64,000 nucleotides of DNA from an uncultured Muribaculaceae bacterium (lineage in GTDB: Bacteria; Bacteroidota; Bacteroidia; Bacteroidales; Muribaculaceae): positions 62,001 to 126,000 of the forward strand of contig CAJTYH010000003.1 of NCBI GenBank assembly GCA_910583675.1, in the 5' to 3' direction. The notes under the pieces were generated by a model, which saw only the letters and a program-made list of their open reading frames with translations, did not search any database and was not told the origin of the DNA. The position numbers and the translations under genes were made by a program. Positions within the stretch are counted from its first letter, which is position 1; each line of letters opens with the position of its first letter. This document shows positions 55,996-64,000 of this stretch, piece after piece.

Positions 55996-56412
55996 TTATT
56001 GTCGTTCTACTTCAAGGAGATATGCCTCAAGCATCCGGTCGTTGTCGTAGCAGTCAAGGAGATAGTCCTGATCGCTTGAGGAAAGGTTTGCAAATGCCTG
56101 ATCTGGCGTAAGCGGTTCTGCTGGGACGGTATTGTATATGCCGATGCCTATGGCAGTCGCAACGGCGACTGCGGCTGCCGACGAGAGGCCTATGCGTATG
56201 AACCGTGACAACGGATTTAGTTTCCGTGGAGTAGATGCTGCGTTGTTTGGCGCATCAACGGTCTTTGCAAGTATGTCTTTTTCGAGGCTTTCGAAAAACC
56301 TCTCCGGGACAGTGTATGGGGTCTGGCGCGTGGCTTTGTCCAAGTTGAAATTTGTCTTGCTCATATCTCTTGTGCCATTGTTTCTTTCTTTGTTTGTATC
56401 CTTGTTTGTCAA
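55996..56412 (-). CDS. Probable anti-sigma factor (single-pass membrane protein)
   Basis: The 138-residue protein has no recognised domain. It has a polar N-terminal cytoplasmic part (YTVPERFFESLEKDILAK is a typical phrase in Bacteroidetes proteins after ECF factors), one transmembrane helix near residues 88-108 (IGLSSAAAVAVATAIGIGIY) and a short outside tail (LSSSDQDYLLDCYDNDRML). It begins 18 bases after the sigma factor gene and ends 22 bases before the Spy-like gene. An alternative start, MSKTNFNL at 56364, would remove 16 low-complexity residues. The anti-sigma role is from context only. Confidence 0.6.
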   Translation of the reverse strand: MTNKDTNKERNNGTRDMSKTNFNLDKATRQTPYTVPERFFESLEKDILAKTVDAPNNAASTPRKLNPLSRFIRIGLSSAAAVAVATAIGIGIYNTVPAEPLTPDQAFANLSSSDQDYLLDCYDNDRMLEAYLLEVERQ

Positions 56413-56430
56413 CTCTGCTGATTTTTAAGA

Positions 56431-56973
56431 TCAGAAGTTTTTGTTCATGTGGTCTATGACTTTTTGTTTGGCGATGTTATAGTTGACTTTCACGCTTTGT
56501 GGTGAAGATTCAAGTATGTCGGCTATCTCATCGTAGTTCAGGTCGTCGTAGTACCTGAGGTTGAAGGCTGCCTGTTGTTTAGGTGGCAGGGTGTGTATCG
56601 CCTTCTGCAACCTCACGGCTTCAAGGTCGGAGTAGTCAATGTATTCGTCTGCTGCCAATGACAGGGCTTCCGCGCTTGCGGAGTCGTCAAGTGGGATGTG
56701 ACGCTCACGGTTCCGTTGCATGAATCTGAGTGCCTCGTTTGTGGCGATGCGCATCAGCCATGACGGCAGGGATTTGACATCGCGTAAACTGTCTATCGAA
56801 CGGTATGCTTTGATGAAAGTTTCCTGGGTTATGTCCTGGGCATCGGCATGTACTTCGACCAGACGGCGCACATGGTGATATATCGGTTCCATGAAAGAGT
56901 TCACAAGCATGCGAAATCCCTCATCTGGGTGTTTCTTGAGCTGTCTTGATATTTCTTCTGTGCTGTGTCTCAT
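56431..56973 (-). CDS. ECF-type RNA polymerase sigma factor
   Basis: The 180-residue sigma-70-family factor has region 2 (about residues 20-88, ADAQDITQETFIKAYRSI and WLMRIATNEALRF) and region 4 (about 120-175, LPPKQQAAFNLRYYDDLNYDEIADIL, SPQSVKVNYNIAKQKV), with no region 1 or 3. It is the first gene of a three-gene unit with a membrane protein and a Spy-like periplasmic protein. Autoregulation from the upstream region is likely but an ECF-type promoter cannot be identified by eye. Confidence 0.95.
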   Translation of the reverse strand: MRHSTEEISRQLKKHPDEGFRMLVNSFMEPIYHHVRRLVEVHADAQDITQETFIKAYRSIDSLRDVKSLPSWLMRIATNEALRFMQRNRERHIPLDDSASAEALSLAADEYIDYSDLEAVRLQKAIHTLPPKQQAAFNLRYYDDLNYDEIADILESSPQSVKVNYNIAKQKVIDHMNKNF

Positions 56974-57277
56974 CGTTGGTTGTGTCGTACATTATTAGGA
57001 TACCAAAAATATGTGGAGGTAAAATTTATCATATAAAAGATTTTATGTTTGGGATCAAAACACAGGATTTGCTATGATGTATGAGAATGCGTTGCATGCC
57101 AACGACTTAATAGATTATATAGATTATGGAAAGTCAGATGATATATTTCTTGCAACGAAATAGGATTGCAAATTGTTGTTAATTGATGGAAACTTGCAGT
57201 AACTTTGCACCGATTTATGTAATAATCAGTTTAAGCACCCGCTTGTTTAAACTCATAATGTTAATGTATCGTCCAAT
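56974..57277. promoter_or_regulatory. Sigma factor / cation transporter divergent control region (304 bp)
   Basis: No gene is seen. A minus-strand -7-like box CAAAAATA lies at 57004-57011, 31 bases before the sigma factor. A plus-strand box TAACTTTG lies at 57200-57207 with TTG at 57176-57178 (21-base spacer), serving the cation transporter. Confidence 0.55.
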
Positions 57278-58237
57278 ATGACTGGAAGCATGAAAATGAA
57301 TGAGCCGTGTCTTAACGACCGCGATGTTGTCAGGAGTGCCAGGCGTGTCACCTGGCTTGGCTTCTGGATAAACGCCGTATTGGGAATAGGAAAAGTCCTT
57401 GCCGGTATTTTTGGTCGGTCGTCGGCGATGCTTGCCGACGGCATACACTCGTTTTCAGACTTTATAACTGATATTATAGTCATAGTTTTTGTAGGGGTGG
57501 CTCGCCGTAAGGCAAACGAAAAATACCAGTATGGCCACGGAAAGTATGAGACGTTTGCGACTATGCTTGTCGCGTTGATACTCGGTATCGTGGGGGTGAT
57601 GTTTCTGGTTGACGGGGCGGAAAAGACTTGGGATTCATTTCATGGGCATCATCTCGAAAGTCCCACATGGTTGGCACTTGTCATGGCAGTGATATCGATC
57701 GCTTCCAAGGAGTGGCTTTATCGTTATACGCGCATGGTAGGTGAACGGATACAGTCTGCAGTGGTCGTGGCCAACGCGTGGCATCACCGTAGCGATGCCT
57801 TGTCGTCGCTTGCTACATTGGCTGGTATTGCAGGAGCCATGTTCCTTGGGCCTGCATGGAGAGTGCTTGATCCCATTGCAGCAATGGTTGTGAGTGTATT
57901 CATCATAATTGTGTCGTTCCAGATCGGCACTCCGGCTGTAAAAGAACTTCTTGAAGCGTCTCTTCCGGCGGATATCGTGCAGGGTATGTACCATGTCATA
58001 GGACAGACACCCGGAGTTGAGGCGTTTCATCATTTCGCCTCGCGGCGCAACGGCAATCGGATGATTCTTGACTTTCACATAAAAGTCAATCCTCATATAA
58101 CTGTCGATCACGGGCACCATATCGCTTCCGAGGTGGAAGAGAGGCTGAGGGATGCCTATGGCGACGGTATGATGGTGAATATTCATGTAGAACCATATCT
58201 TGGGCAGCCAGTTGATCGGAACAATATGTGTGAATGA
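57278..58237 (+). CDS. Cation diffusion facilitator (CDF) family transporter
   Basis: The 319-residue transporter exports divalent metal ions (Zn, Fe, Mn, Co or Cd) in exchange for protons. Six helices are expected, with the metal-site HxxxD motifs in ADGIHSFSD (helix 2) and AWHHRSDALSS (helix 5). YGHGKYE marks the loop after helix 2. The cytoplasmic C-terminal domain (about 215-300) has metal-binding-like histidines (HHFASRRNGNRMILDFHIKV split at the loop, then VDHGHHIA). The start may be 57278 or the Met four codons later. Metal specificity is not determined by these motifs. Confidence 0.95.
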   Translation: MTGSMKMNEPCLNDRDVVRSARRVTWLGFWINAVLGIGKVLAGIFGRSSAMLADGIHSFSDFITDIIVIVFVGVARRKANEKYQYGHGKYETFATMLVALILGIVGVMFLVDGAEKTWDSFHGHHLESPTWLALVMAVISIASKEWLYRYTRMVGERIQSAVVVANAWHHRSDALSSLATLAGIAGAMFLGPAWRVLDPIAAMVVSVFIIIVSFQIGTPAVKELLEASLPADIVQGMYHVIGQTPGVEAFHHFASRRNGNRMILDFHIKVNPHITVDHGHHIASEVEERLRDAYGDGMMVNIHVEPYLGQPVDRNNMCE

Positions 58238-58305
58238 ATGTTATATTGGTAGCATATCTCTTTATTCACGACATGCTATAATTAAAGAATGTGATTCTAT
58301 CCGAT

Positions 58306-59754
58306 ATGAAACTTGATTTAAGCTTTGCAGGACGCATATTGGTTGCCCGGCGGCGCATATGCCGTCTGGGGCTTTTGATAGTAACAGTGCTTATGGTGAT
58401 GTTGCAGTCATGCACCAAGGGGCACGAACGTCTGGAGCCGCTCGTAAAACTGGTGCCTGATAATGCCGTGGTGGTAAGGAGTGTGAATCTCAGTCGGCTT
58501 ATGACCGAAGCCGGGTGTCCTACGCCGGTACGTGGGGGAGAGCTGTTACCGGATGCCGCAAAAGTGCTTTCCCTTGTAGCCGAGCCTGACTACCGGGATG
58601 CGTTGATTGCGTTGTTGGCATCGGGCAATGGTGTGGATGTCACGCGCATGATCTATTATACCACATCGGAAGGCCGGGATGTGATACTCTTTCATGTAAT
58701 TGATGATGGATCCTTGAATAAAGCATTGGAAAGTGTGTCTGAAACCGGGAAAATGGAGGAGTCGGACGGCATCAGTTTCTGCAACATCGGGGGAGTCGTG
58801 GCTGTCGTTGACGGGGGCGTTTGTTTCATAGGCCCTGATCTGGTTACTGTCCTTTCCTCTACGGCTATGGCAAGGAATAATCATTTTGGAACTTTCATCG
58901 GTATTCACGAATTTTTGGAGCGTCCGTTTGCGGCAAATCTGGCTATTAATTGTGGAAATTCCATGCTCGGATATATCGGGGGAAAGAACAAGTGGCTGTG
59001 CGTTTCGTTCAATGTCACACGGCAGTCGGTATCCGTGGTAGGGGAGGTGATGGATCGTGACGGAAAGACAGACTCCATCGGCGGTAATTTCGAAGAGATA
59101 AATACTGATTTCCTAAGGTATACCCCTGAGAGATCGTCGGTAGTTCTGGCGTTTGGAAAATTCAAGGGTAATGTGCGGGGGCTAAGCATGTTGCTTGGGC
59201 GTTTTGCTCCGCTTTACCTGTCGCAGGCGGATGGCACTACCTCCTTGTGCGCCATGCCGGTATCCGGTAATCCGTCGGCAGTGAGGGAACAGACTCCCGG
59301 TTCATGGGCTGTAGAGACCATGGTGCATGTGCCGGAAGACCAGATTGCCATAGGAATTGAGCAATATAAGGCCAGAGCCGGGGAAAGAGTTGAGAAGGTA
59401 GGCGATAATCAGTGGGAGTATTTTACAGATACCGATAATTATTATTTTGGCACGTATGACGGTTGCCTGATGTTCTCCTCGAATCGTGAGATTTCGGGGG
59501 AATACAATAACGGGTTTAATGACGATTTTCTGGGTAAACGTGCCGTCATGGTAGTGGATATTCCTAATGAGAGTGTCCTTGCCAAGGCATGGGGGCTTCC
59601 ATATGGGTTGGTTTTCAAGGTCTCCGTCGAAGCAATGGAGTGGAATGCGAGAATCTCATTCAATGGCACCGGGATGCCGGCATTCAAGGCCTTGTTGAAT
59701 ATGCCCCAGTTGCCGGATCTTCATGCACGTTATCACCGCATGGCAGGATTATAG
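58306..59754 (+). CDS. Lipoprotein of unknown function (DUF4836-like)
   Basis: The 482-residue protein has a leader with lipobox MLQSC (about Cys36) and a body beginning LVPDNAVVVRSVNLSRLM, which resembles Bacteroidales lipoproteins of the DUF4836 type (a repeated fold opening with a phrase like 'P.DA..V..VN...L'). I cannot confirm the family by eye. No catalytic motif is visible. An in-frame GTG at 58291 is possible, but ATG 58306 is preferred. It has plain beta-rich composition and no membrane segments after the leader. It stands alone before the TonB receptor, which has its own promoter. Confidence 0.7.
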   Translation: MKLDLSFAGRILVARRRICRLGLLIVTVLMVMLQSCTKGHERLEPLVKLVPDNAVVVRSVNLSRLMTEAGCPTPVRGGELLPDAAKVLSLVAEPDYRDALIALLASGNGVDVTRMIYYTTSEGRDVILFHVIDDGSLNKALESVSETGKMEESDGISFCNIGGVVAVVDGGVCFIGPDLVTVLSSTAMARNNHFGTFIGIHEFLERPFAANLAINCGNSMLGYIGGKNKWLCVSFNVTRQSVSVVGEVMDRDGKTDSIGGNFEEINTDFLRYTPERSSVVLAFGKFKGNVRGLSMLLGRFAPLYLSQADGTTSLCAMPVSGNPSAVREQTPGSWAVETMVHVPEDQIAIGIEQYKARAGERVEKVGDNQWEYFTDTDNYYFGTYDGCLMFSSNREISGEYNNGFNDDFLGKRAVMVVDIPNESVLAKAWGLPYGLVFKVSVEAMEWNARISFNGTGMPAFKALLNMPQLPDLHARYHRMAGL

Positions 59755-59776
59755 GTTCCATTGTGGATCGCTGATA

Positions 59777-59808
59777 TTTGTGGGACTGCTTTTCATGTTG
59801 TAATTTTG
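59777..59808 (+). promoter_or_regulatory. Complete promoter of the TonB receptor / DUF4249 pair
   Basis: TTTG (59777-59780), a 20-base spacer and TAATTTTG (59801-59808) match the consensus. Transcription would begin near 59813-59816, favouring the receptor start at 59840 over 59819. Confidence 0.7.
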
Positions 59809-59839
59809 CATTCAGGAAATGGGCATTTGCAATTCTCTG

Positions 59840-61927
59840 ATGGTAAGAAGCTTTGTTTTTGTTGTGATAGTAAACCTATTGGTGTGTGGTGTGGGTGGAA
59901 ATATGCTTGTTTCCGCTCAGACGCCAAATATCGTTGAGACAGACAGCATAGCTGATCATGCGCTTGGGGAGGTTGTAGTTACTGGTAGGGCTGTGCGTGA
60001 CCGTATGTCTGCTGTCCAGGTTGGAGTCGAACGGCTGGAGCTTTCCAGGCTTGCCGATGCGCCGTCCATGTTTGGTGAGAATGACATTGTAAAATCCATT
60101 TCCCTATTGCCGGGGGTGCATGCCGAGGGGGAGGGCGCAGGTGGATTTGAAGTGCGTGGCGGTACTGCCTCACAGAACCTCGTAATGCTGAATGGAGCCA
60201 CACTTTATAATCCGACACATGTTTTAGGCATATTTTCTTCCTTCAATGACGATGCCATCGGGAGAGCGACACTTTTCAAAGGCCCTTTCCCCGCATCATA
60301 TGGCGATGCTACGTCTGCCATTTTGGAAACGTCCCTTGTTCCAGGCGACATGGAGGCATACCACGGTTCTGCCACAGTGGGCATTCTTGCCGCAAAAATA
60401 AAGGCAGAGGGGCCGGTGGTGAGGGACAGGCTTTCCTTTGCTGTAACGGCAAGGCGTTCGTATGTTGACATGTTCCTTAAGATGATCCCCAAATATCGCG
60501 ATACGGAGATGAATTTTTATGATGTCACGGCAAGCCTGCGCTGGATCCCTCGCAGCGGTGAAATGGTGGATGTATCTTTCATCGGTGGACGCGATAATAT
60601 GGGTATAACCGACCTTATGGATATGAGATGGGGCAATCTGGGTGGCTCTGTATCCTGGCATGTGAACCGAAGTGACAGGTGGCGATTCTCTACCGTTGCG
60701 GCAGCTACGAATTATACTACCACTATGGGAATGGATCTGATGCGCATGAACCAGTCGTTGCGTGAGTTCATACGGGATTTTTCCCTCTCTGAGAAGATCT
60801 CTTGCGCGCTGTCAGACATGCACTCGATCGAGATGGGGGCGAGATCGGAGTTTTTCAAGGTTCAGTCGGGAGAATTCGAGTTTAACGGTTCGCGTAAGCG
60901 CGACATACGCTCGTTGTGGGAGAATGCGATATGGATGGGATATAAGGGCGTTTTTCGCAGGATCAATGTTGAAGGGGGAGTACGTGCCGTAGTCGCCACC
61001 TCCTTGGCAGGTAGGGCATTCAATACTTTTGATGATTTGATAGAACCGACCCCTGATTTTTCCGGTAAGACATATTTTAACTTGGAGCCTCGTTTGAGTG
61101 TGAAGTATGATTTCTCCGTCAACCATGGCATTAAGGCTGGGGTGGGGGTTGCCACGCAGAATATCCATTCTGTTCGTTCAAGTGCGACGAGCTTCCCGTT
61201 TGACAGGTATGCATTGGTTTCGGCTCAGGTTTCCCCGGCTCGTGTCACGCAGTATGGGGTCTCTTATACGGGAATGTCGCGGGAGGGGATGCTGGATTGG
61301 TCTGCGGAGGTGTACTACAAGGATATGGATCATATATATGACTATATGGACGGATGCACCATGTTCTCAAAATTGAATCTGGAAAGTATAATTCTGGGCG
61401 GTAAAGGCCGTAGTTACGGGCTTGAGCTGATGATGAGGAAGAACACCGGTCGTTTGACAGGGTGGATTGCTTACACCCTTTCAAGGACGCTTTCCAGGAT
61501 ACCCGGCATAAATGGCGGACGTTGGTATGATGCTGCGAATGACCGCAGGCATGTCGCTTCTGTAGTCGGGATGTTTGCCATTGACCGCTGTTGGCAGCTT
61601 TCGGCATCCTGGACATATTCCTCCGGGAATCCTATAACGGCGCCCGACCTGAAATACGAACTTGATGGAGCTACGTGCTATTATTACTCTGGTAGGAACG
61701 GTTATCGCACGCCGGCGTCGCATAGGCTTGACTTGTCGGCTAAATATACCCATATTGGTAGCAAGTTCACATATATGTGGGCATTCGGGATCTATAATGC
61801 ATATTGTCATTATAGCCCCTATATCATTTATTTTGAAGATGATCCTTCTAAACCGTCGGGAACTCGTGCGGTTCAACGTTCCCTCTACGGTTTGATTCCT
61901 TCCGTTTCGTATACCTTGAAATTTTGA
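59840..61927 (+). CDS. TonB-dependent outer-membrane receptor
   Basis: From MVRSFVFVV the receptor has 695 residues: signal peptide ending near LVSAQ, a TonB-box-like ALGEVVVTGRAV, a plug domain (DIVKSISLLPGVHAEGEGAGGFEVRGG, NLVMLNGATLYNP) and a beta-barrel ending SVSYTLKF. It lacks the N-terminal carboxypeptidase-like domain common in this group, which accounts for its small size. It is followed after 12 bases by a DUF4249 lipoprotein, a frequent partner in Bacteroidetes. The imported substrate is unknown. The alternative start at 59819 lies only a few bases from the predicted transcription start. Confidence 0.93.
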   Translation: MVRSFVFVVIVNLLVCGVGGNMLVSAQTPNIVETDSIADHALGEVVVTGRAVRDRMSAVQVGVERLELSRLADAPSMFGENDIVKSISLLPGVHAEGEGAGGFEVRGGTASQNLVMLNGATLYNPTHVLGIFSSFNDDAIGRATLFKGPFPASYGDATSAILETSLVPGDMEAYHGSATVGILAAKIKAEGPVVRDRLSFAVTARRSYVDMFLKMIPKYRDTEMNFYDVTASLRWIPRSGEMVDVSFIGGRDNMGITDLMDMRWGNLGGSVSWHVNRSDRWRFSTVAAATNYTTTMGMDLMRMNQSLREFIRDFSLSEKISCALSDMHSIEMGARSEFFKVQSGEFEFNGSRKRDIRSLWENAIWMGYKGVFRRINVEGGVRAVVATSLAGRAFNTFDDLIEPTPDFSGKTYFNLEPRLSVKYDFSVNHGIKAGVGVATQNIHSVRSSATSFPFDRYALVSAQVSPARVTQYGVSYTGMSREGMLDWSAEVYYKDMDHIYDYMDGCTMFSKLNLESIILGGKGRSYGLELMMRKNTGRLTGWIAYTLSRTLSRIPGINGGRWYDAANDRRHVASVVGMFAIDRCWQLSASWTYSSGNPITAPDLKYELDGATCYYYSGRNGYRTPASHRLDLSAKYTHIGSKFTYMWAFGIYNAYCHYSPYIIYFEDDPSKPSGTRAVQRSLYGLIPSVSYTLKF

Positions 61928-61939
61928 GAGGATTTGGCC

Positions 61940-62731
61940 ATGATGCGTTTGAATATTATGATAATGGCGATGTTCGCCCTGGTGCTTGTGTCCTGTGAGA
62001 AAGAGTTGGATTTCAGTTATAGGGATATTGATCCGATACCCGTTATTGAAGGTGTGCTTACCGAGGATGGTTGCAGGGTGACGATAACTCTGACTACACC
62101 TATGGATGAACCAATGGATCAGAAGCATGTGACAGACGCTGTGGTGATGCTAAAGGATCTTTCTGCGGAAATAGAGACGTTGTTGACTCCTGATGGGGAG
62201 GGGTGCTTCGTGTGTGAGGCCGGTGGGATTCCAGGTCGTAAGTATCTCCTTAGTGTGGAGTATGATGGCAATGCCTACGAAAGTGAGACGGAGATGTTGC
62301 CATCGGTGGAGGTTACCGCCGTTGAATTTGAATGGGTTAAGATGCCATATGATTATGTGGCTGTGCTTCAGGTGTCATTTCGTGATGATCCCTTTGAGGC
62401 TGACGAACGGTACTGGGTGAGGGTATATCGCAATGGCGAGCCTTATAAATGGCTTACTGCAAGCGACGGCGGAATTACAGATGGTGTTCTTGACGTGGCA
62501 ATGCTTACATCAAGAAAGGATCTTGATGAAGAGGATGAGGAAGATGCCTTGCACGATGGTGATATTGTTACGGTTTCCGTTTCGGCGATTGACAAGGATA
62601 TGTGCGGCTATCTTGATGCCTTGATGGCGGGAGGGAGCAACGGGTTGCCGCAGTTCAGTGGGGGTGAATGCCTGGGATATTTCCAGGCATCGACTCCCGG
62701 AGAAATGTCTGTGGTCTTTGAGGCCGAATAG
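61940..62731 (+). CDS. DUF4249 family lipoprotein
   Basis: The 263-residue lipoprotein has a lipobox LVLVSC (about Cys19) followed by EKELDF. The phrase IPVIEGVLTEDGCRVTITLTTPM and the beta-rich domain with KYLLSVEYDGNAYESETEM fit DUF4249, whose members are encoded next to TonB receptors and are thought to be surface partners. It is shorter than many relatives (300-400 residues). A TTG three codons upstream (61934) is possible; ATG 61940 is preferred. The stop is 11 bases from the convergent TetR gene. Confidence 0.85.
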   Translation: MMRLNIMIMAMFALVLVSCEKELDFSYRDIDPIPVIEGVLTEDGCRVTITLTTPMDEPMDQKHVTDAVVMLKDLSAEIETLLTPDGEGCFVCEAGGIPGRKYLLSVEYDGNAYESETEMLPSVEVTAVEFEWVKMPYDYVAVLQVSFRDDPFEADERYWVRVYRNGEPYKWLTASDGGITDGVLDVAMLTSRKDLDEEDEEDALHDGDIVTVSVSAIDKDMCGYLDALMAGGSNGLPQFSGGECLGYFQASTPGEMSVVFEAE

Positions 62732-62742
62732 TGTTCGCCTAT

Positions 62743-63486
62743 TTATGCGGGTGTCTGTTCTTGGACTCTCCGACCCACTTTCTGCAGGCATCGTTCTATG
62801 ATCTCCTCGCTTACGCCTTCCTCTTGCAGGCACTCGACCAATCTGTCCGTTGTGTCCTCCTTCTTGCGGGCGCTGAAAAGAAGTGATGCTTGCTGGCGCA
62901 TGGCTTTGGACAGTCGTTTTATGCCATCTTCCGTATTTACGTCTATACCGCCGAAAGTGGAACGGTCTTTGTGCAGTACCATATAATATATGCCTGCGAT
63001 GGATAATGCAGCTATGGCCACTATGTCGATTCCGCTTCCCTCGAAAAATTGTTCGTATTTCCCTATTATATGGTTGCAATCTATTTCTCGTAGGTTTGCG
63101 GTGCGTTCGGTGATTGTTGTACCTTCGCTTATTTCCCACCTTAGCAACTCGGTCATTATGGCATCCTCAATGAGATTTCTCAATAGTTTCTCCATGGCAT
63201 CTCCATAGCCGGTTTCCGTATAGAGGTTCCCGTTTATCCCGCGTAGAAGGTCGCTTATCCAATAGTCGAATTTTTTCACGAAAGTGTCATAGAATTCGTC
63301 CAGATTCTTATATCGGTTATAAAAGACGATAGGTTCTATTTTGGCACGTTTTACGATGTCGGTGACTAAAGCCATCGAAAATCCTTTCTTTTTGATCTGG
63401 ACAATTGCGGCTCGCATTATAGCGGATTCTATGTCTGCTTTTGATCTGCGCGGGCGACGTGTCTTGGTCTCATTCATAGTTTCCAT
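62743..63486 (-). CDS. TetR/AcrR-family transcriptional regulator
   Basis: From METMNETKTRRPRR the protein has 247 residues. A basic N-terminal arm (RRPRRSK) precedes the TetR helix-turn-helix (IMRAAIVQIKKKGFSMALVTDIVKRA and IEPIVFYNRYKNLDEFYD). The C-terminal part is the variable ligand-binding and dimer domain. The frame continues upstream to 63690, but that stretch contains a promoter-like box; ATG 63555 is an alternative start. The convergent position next to the DUF4249 gene does not show that it controls the TonB locus. Confidence 0.88.
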   Translation of the reverse strand: METMNETKTRRPRRSKADIESAIMRAAIVQIKKKGFSMALVTDIVKRAKIEPIVFYNRYKNLDEFYDTFVKKFDYWISDLLRGINGNLYTETGYGDAMEKLLRNLIEDAIMTELLRWEISEGTTITERTANLREIDCNHIIGKYEQFFEGSGIDIVAIAALSIAGIYYMVLHKDRSTFGGIDVNTEDGIKRLSKAMRQQASLLFSARKKEDTTDRLVECLQEEGVSEEIIERCLQKVGRRVQEQTPA

Positions 63487-63632
63487 TGAAAAAAACTTTG
63501 TTGTGCCAATTTTTTTGATTGCCTGGTAAATGGATTTTGGTAAAGGCAGTGCCATGCCGTAATCTGCTTTTGTGCGTAGATCTGGCAGGAGCGTCTGTCT
63601 TACCGCTGTCGTGTTTATTTTAGGTGGATATG

Positions 63633-63640
63633 CAAAGGTA
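63633..63640 (-). promoter_or_regulatory. -7 promoter box of the TetR gene
   Basis: CAAAGGTA on the plus strand is TACCTTTG on the coding strand. It lies about 147 bases before the preferred start and 78 before the alternative start at 63555. Confidence 0.45.
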
Positions 63641-63661
63641 TTGTTTTTTTTGAAAACTGAT

Positions 63662-63673
63662 GCATAATTATGC
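63662..63673. promoter_or_regulatory. 12-bp palindrome, possible TetR operator
   Basis: GCATAATTATGC is perfectly self-complementary and overlaps the expected -33 region of the box at 63633-63640. Autoregulation by the TetR-type protein is inferred from position only. Confidence 0.4.
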
Positions 63674-64000
63674 GTGTTTTTGCATATCAAATGTTCTGTG
63701 CAGTGTAGTTTGATTTACGGTGCGGTGATTGCTGCTTTTATGAATCGTAATTGCTTGCAGGGAGTTTTAATTGGCATTGCTTGTTGGCTATCGGCTGATA
63801 TTTAGCGTATTATTGGTTTTATGGTGCCTGATACGGTTGACTGGTCTTTATTTTGTAAAATTGGTTCTGTTTGTTTTTGAAGATAAGTAGTGGAGCAATT
63901 GTCTACTAATGATGCGGTATCGTATGGCTTGGCGTTACGATAGGTTGGACTTGATCTGAACTTGTGGTTCGAATGATTATGGCGATTATTATTTGGATGA
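63674..64000. other. AT-rich non-coding end of window
   Basis: I see no open frame of convincing composition, RNA gene, repeat or clear promoter in this 327-base stretch. It continues beyond the window. Confidence 0.5.

Noticed and set aside
1..64000. CRISPR array, tRNA, rRNA or intact insertion sequence
   Set aside because: No regularly spaced repeats, no T-arm consensus in the intergenic gaps, no rRNA-like stretches and no transposase or integrase frames were found.

Overview
The window looks like chromosomal DNA from a Bacteroidales bacterium, most plausibly of the Muribaculaceae (S24-7) type. This is inferred from a SusC/SusD pair, a TonB receptor with a DUF4249 lipoprotein, type-IX-secretion-like C-terminal tails on two proteases, LytTR regulation, bifunctional RibBA, and many promoters of the Bacteroidales form TTTG-N19/20-TAnnTTTG. 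Base composition is near 50% GC, and I see no tRNA, rRNA, CRISPR array or intact insertion sequence.

Layout. 1-1.65 kb: 3' part of a C10 (streptopain-like) protease gene. 1.7-8.95 kb: a compact fructan locus with a GH32 enzyme divergent from susC-susD; the shared intergenic region carries two operator-like elements placed alike relative to each promoter. 9.0-11.7 kb: a type IIS restriction-modification pair (Dam-like methylase and AlwI-family nuclease); the methylase has G8 and G7 runs near its start. 11.7-14 kb: dnaG. 14.2-18.3 kb: mutAB for the B12-dependent succinate/propionate route. 18.3-21 kb: an MBOAT acyltransferase with an SGNH-like partner.

21-27.4 kb (minus): one transcription unit, tolC - membrane fusion protein - ABC ATPase - MacB-like permease - LytS-type kinase - LytTR regulator. 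27.5-32.5 kb (minus): rarA, fmt, an RluA-type pseudouridine synthase and a phosphohexomutase. 32.7-39.4 kb (minus): a DUF3332 protein, an MltF-like lytic transglycosylase, purM, cdsA and an S8 protease. 39.6-42.7 kb (plus): an LptF/LptG-type permease and ribBA. 42.7-50.1 kb (minus): an orphan histidine kinase, an acyltransferase-3 membrane protein, a repeat-rich spacer, trxA and dnaE.

50.3-55.2 kb (plus): carA, carB and a YraN-type nuclease-fold protein, with a strong terminator between carB and yraN. 55.4-57 kb (minus): ECF sigma factor, probable anti-sigma factor and a Spy-like periplasmic protein. 57.2-58.2 kb: a cation diffusion facilitator. 58.3-62.7 kb: a lipoprotein of unknown function, then a TonB-dependent receptor with its DUF4249 lipoprotein. 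62.7-63.5 kb (minus): a TetR-type regulator with a palindrome near its own promoter. Most of the window is ordinary core genome. The points most worth a second look are the possibly phase-variable restriction-modification locus, the paired fructan operators and the inverted-repeat spacer before trxA.
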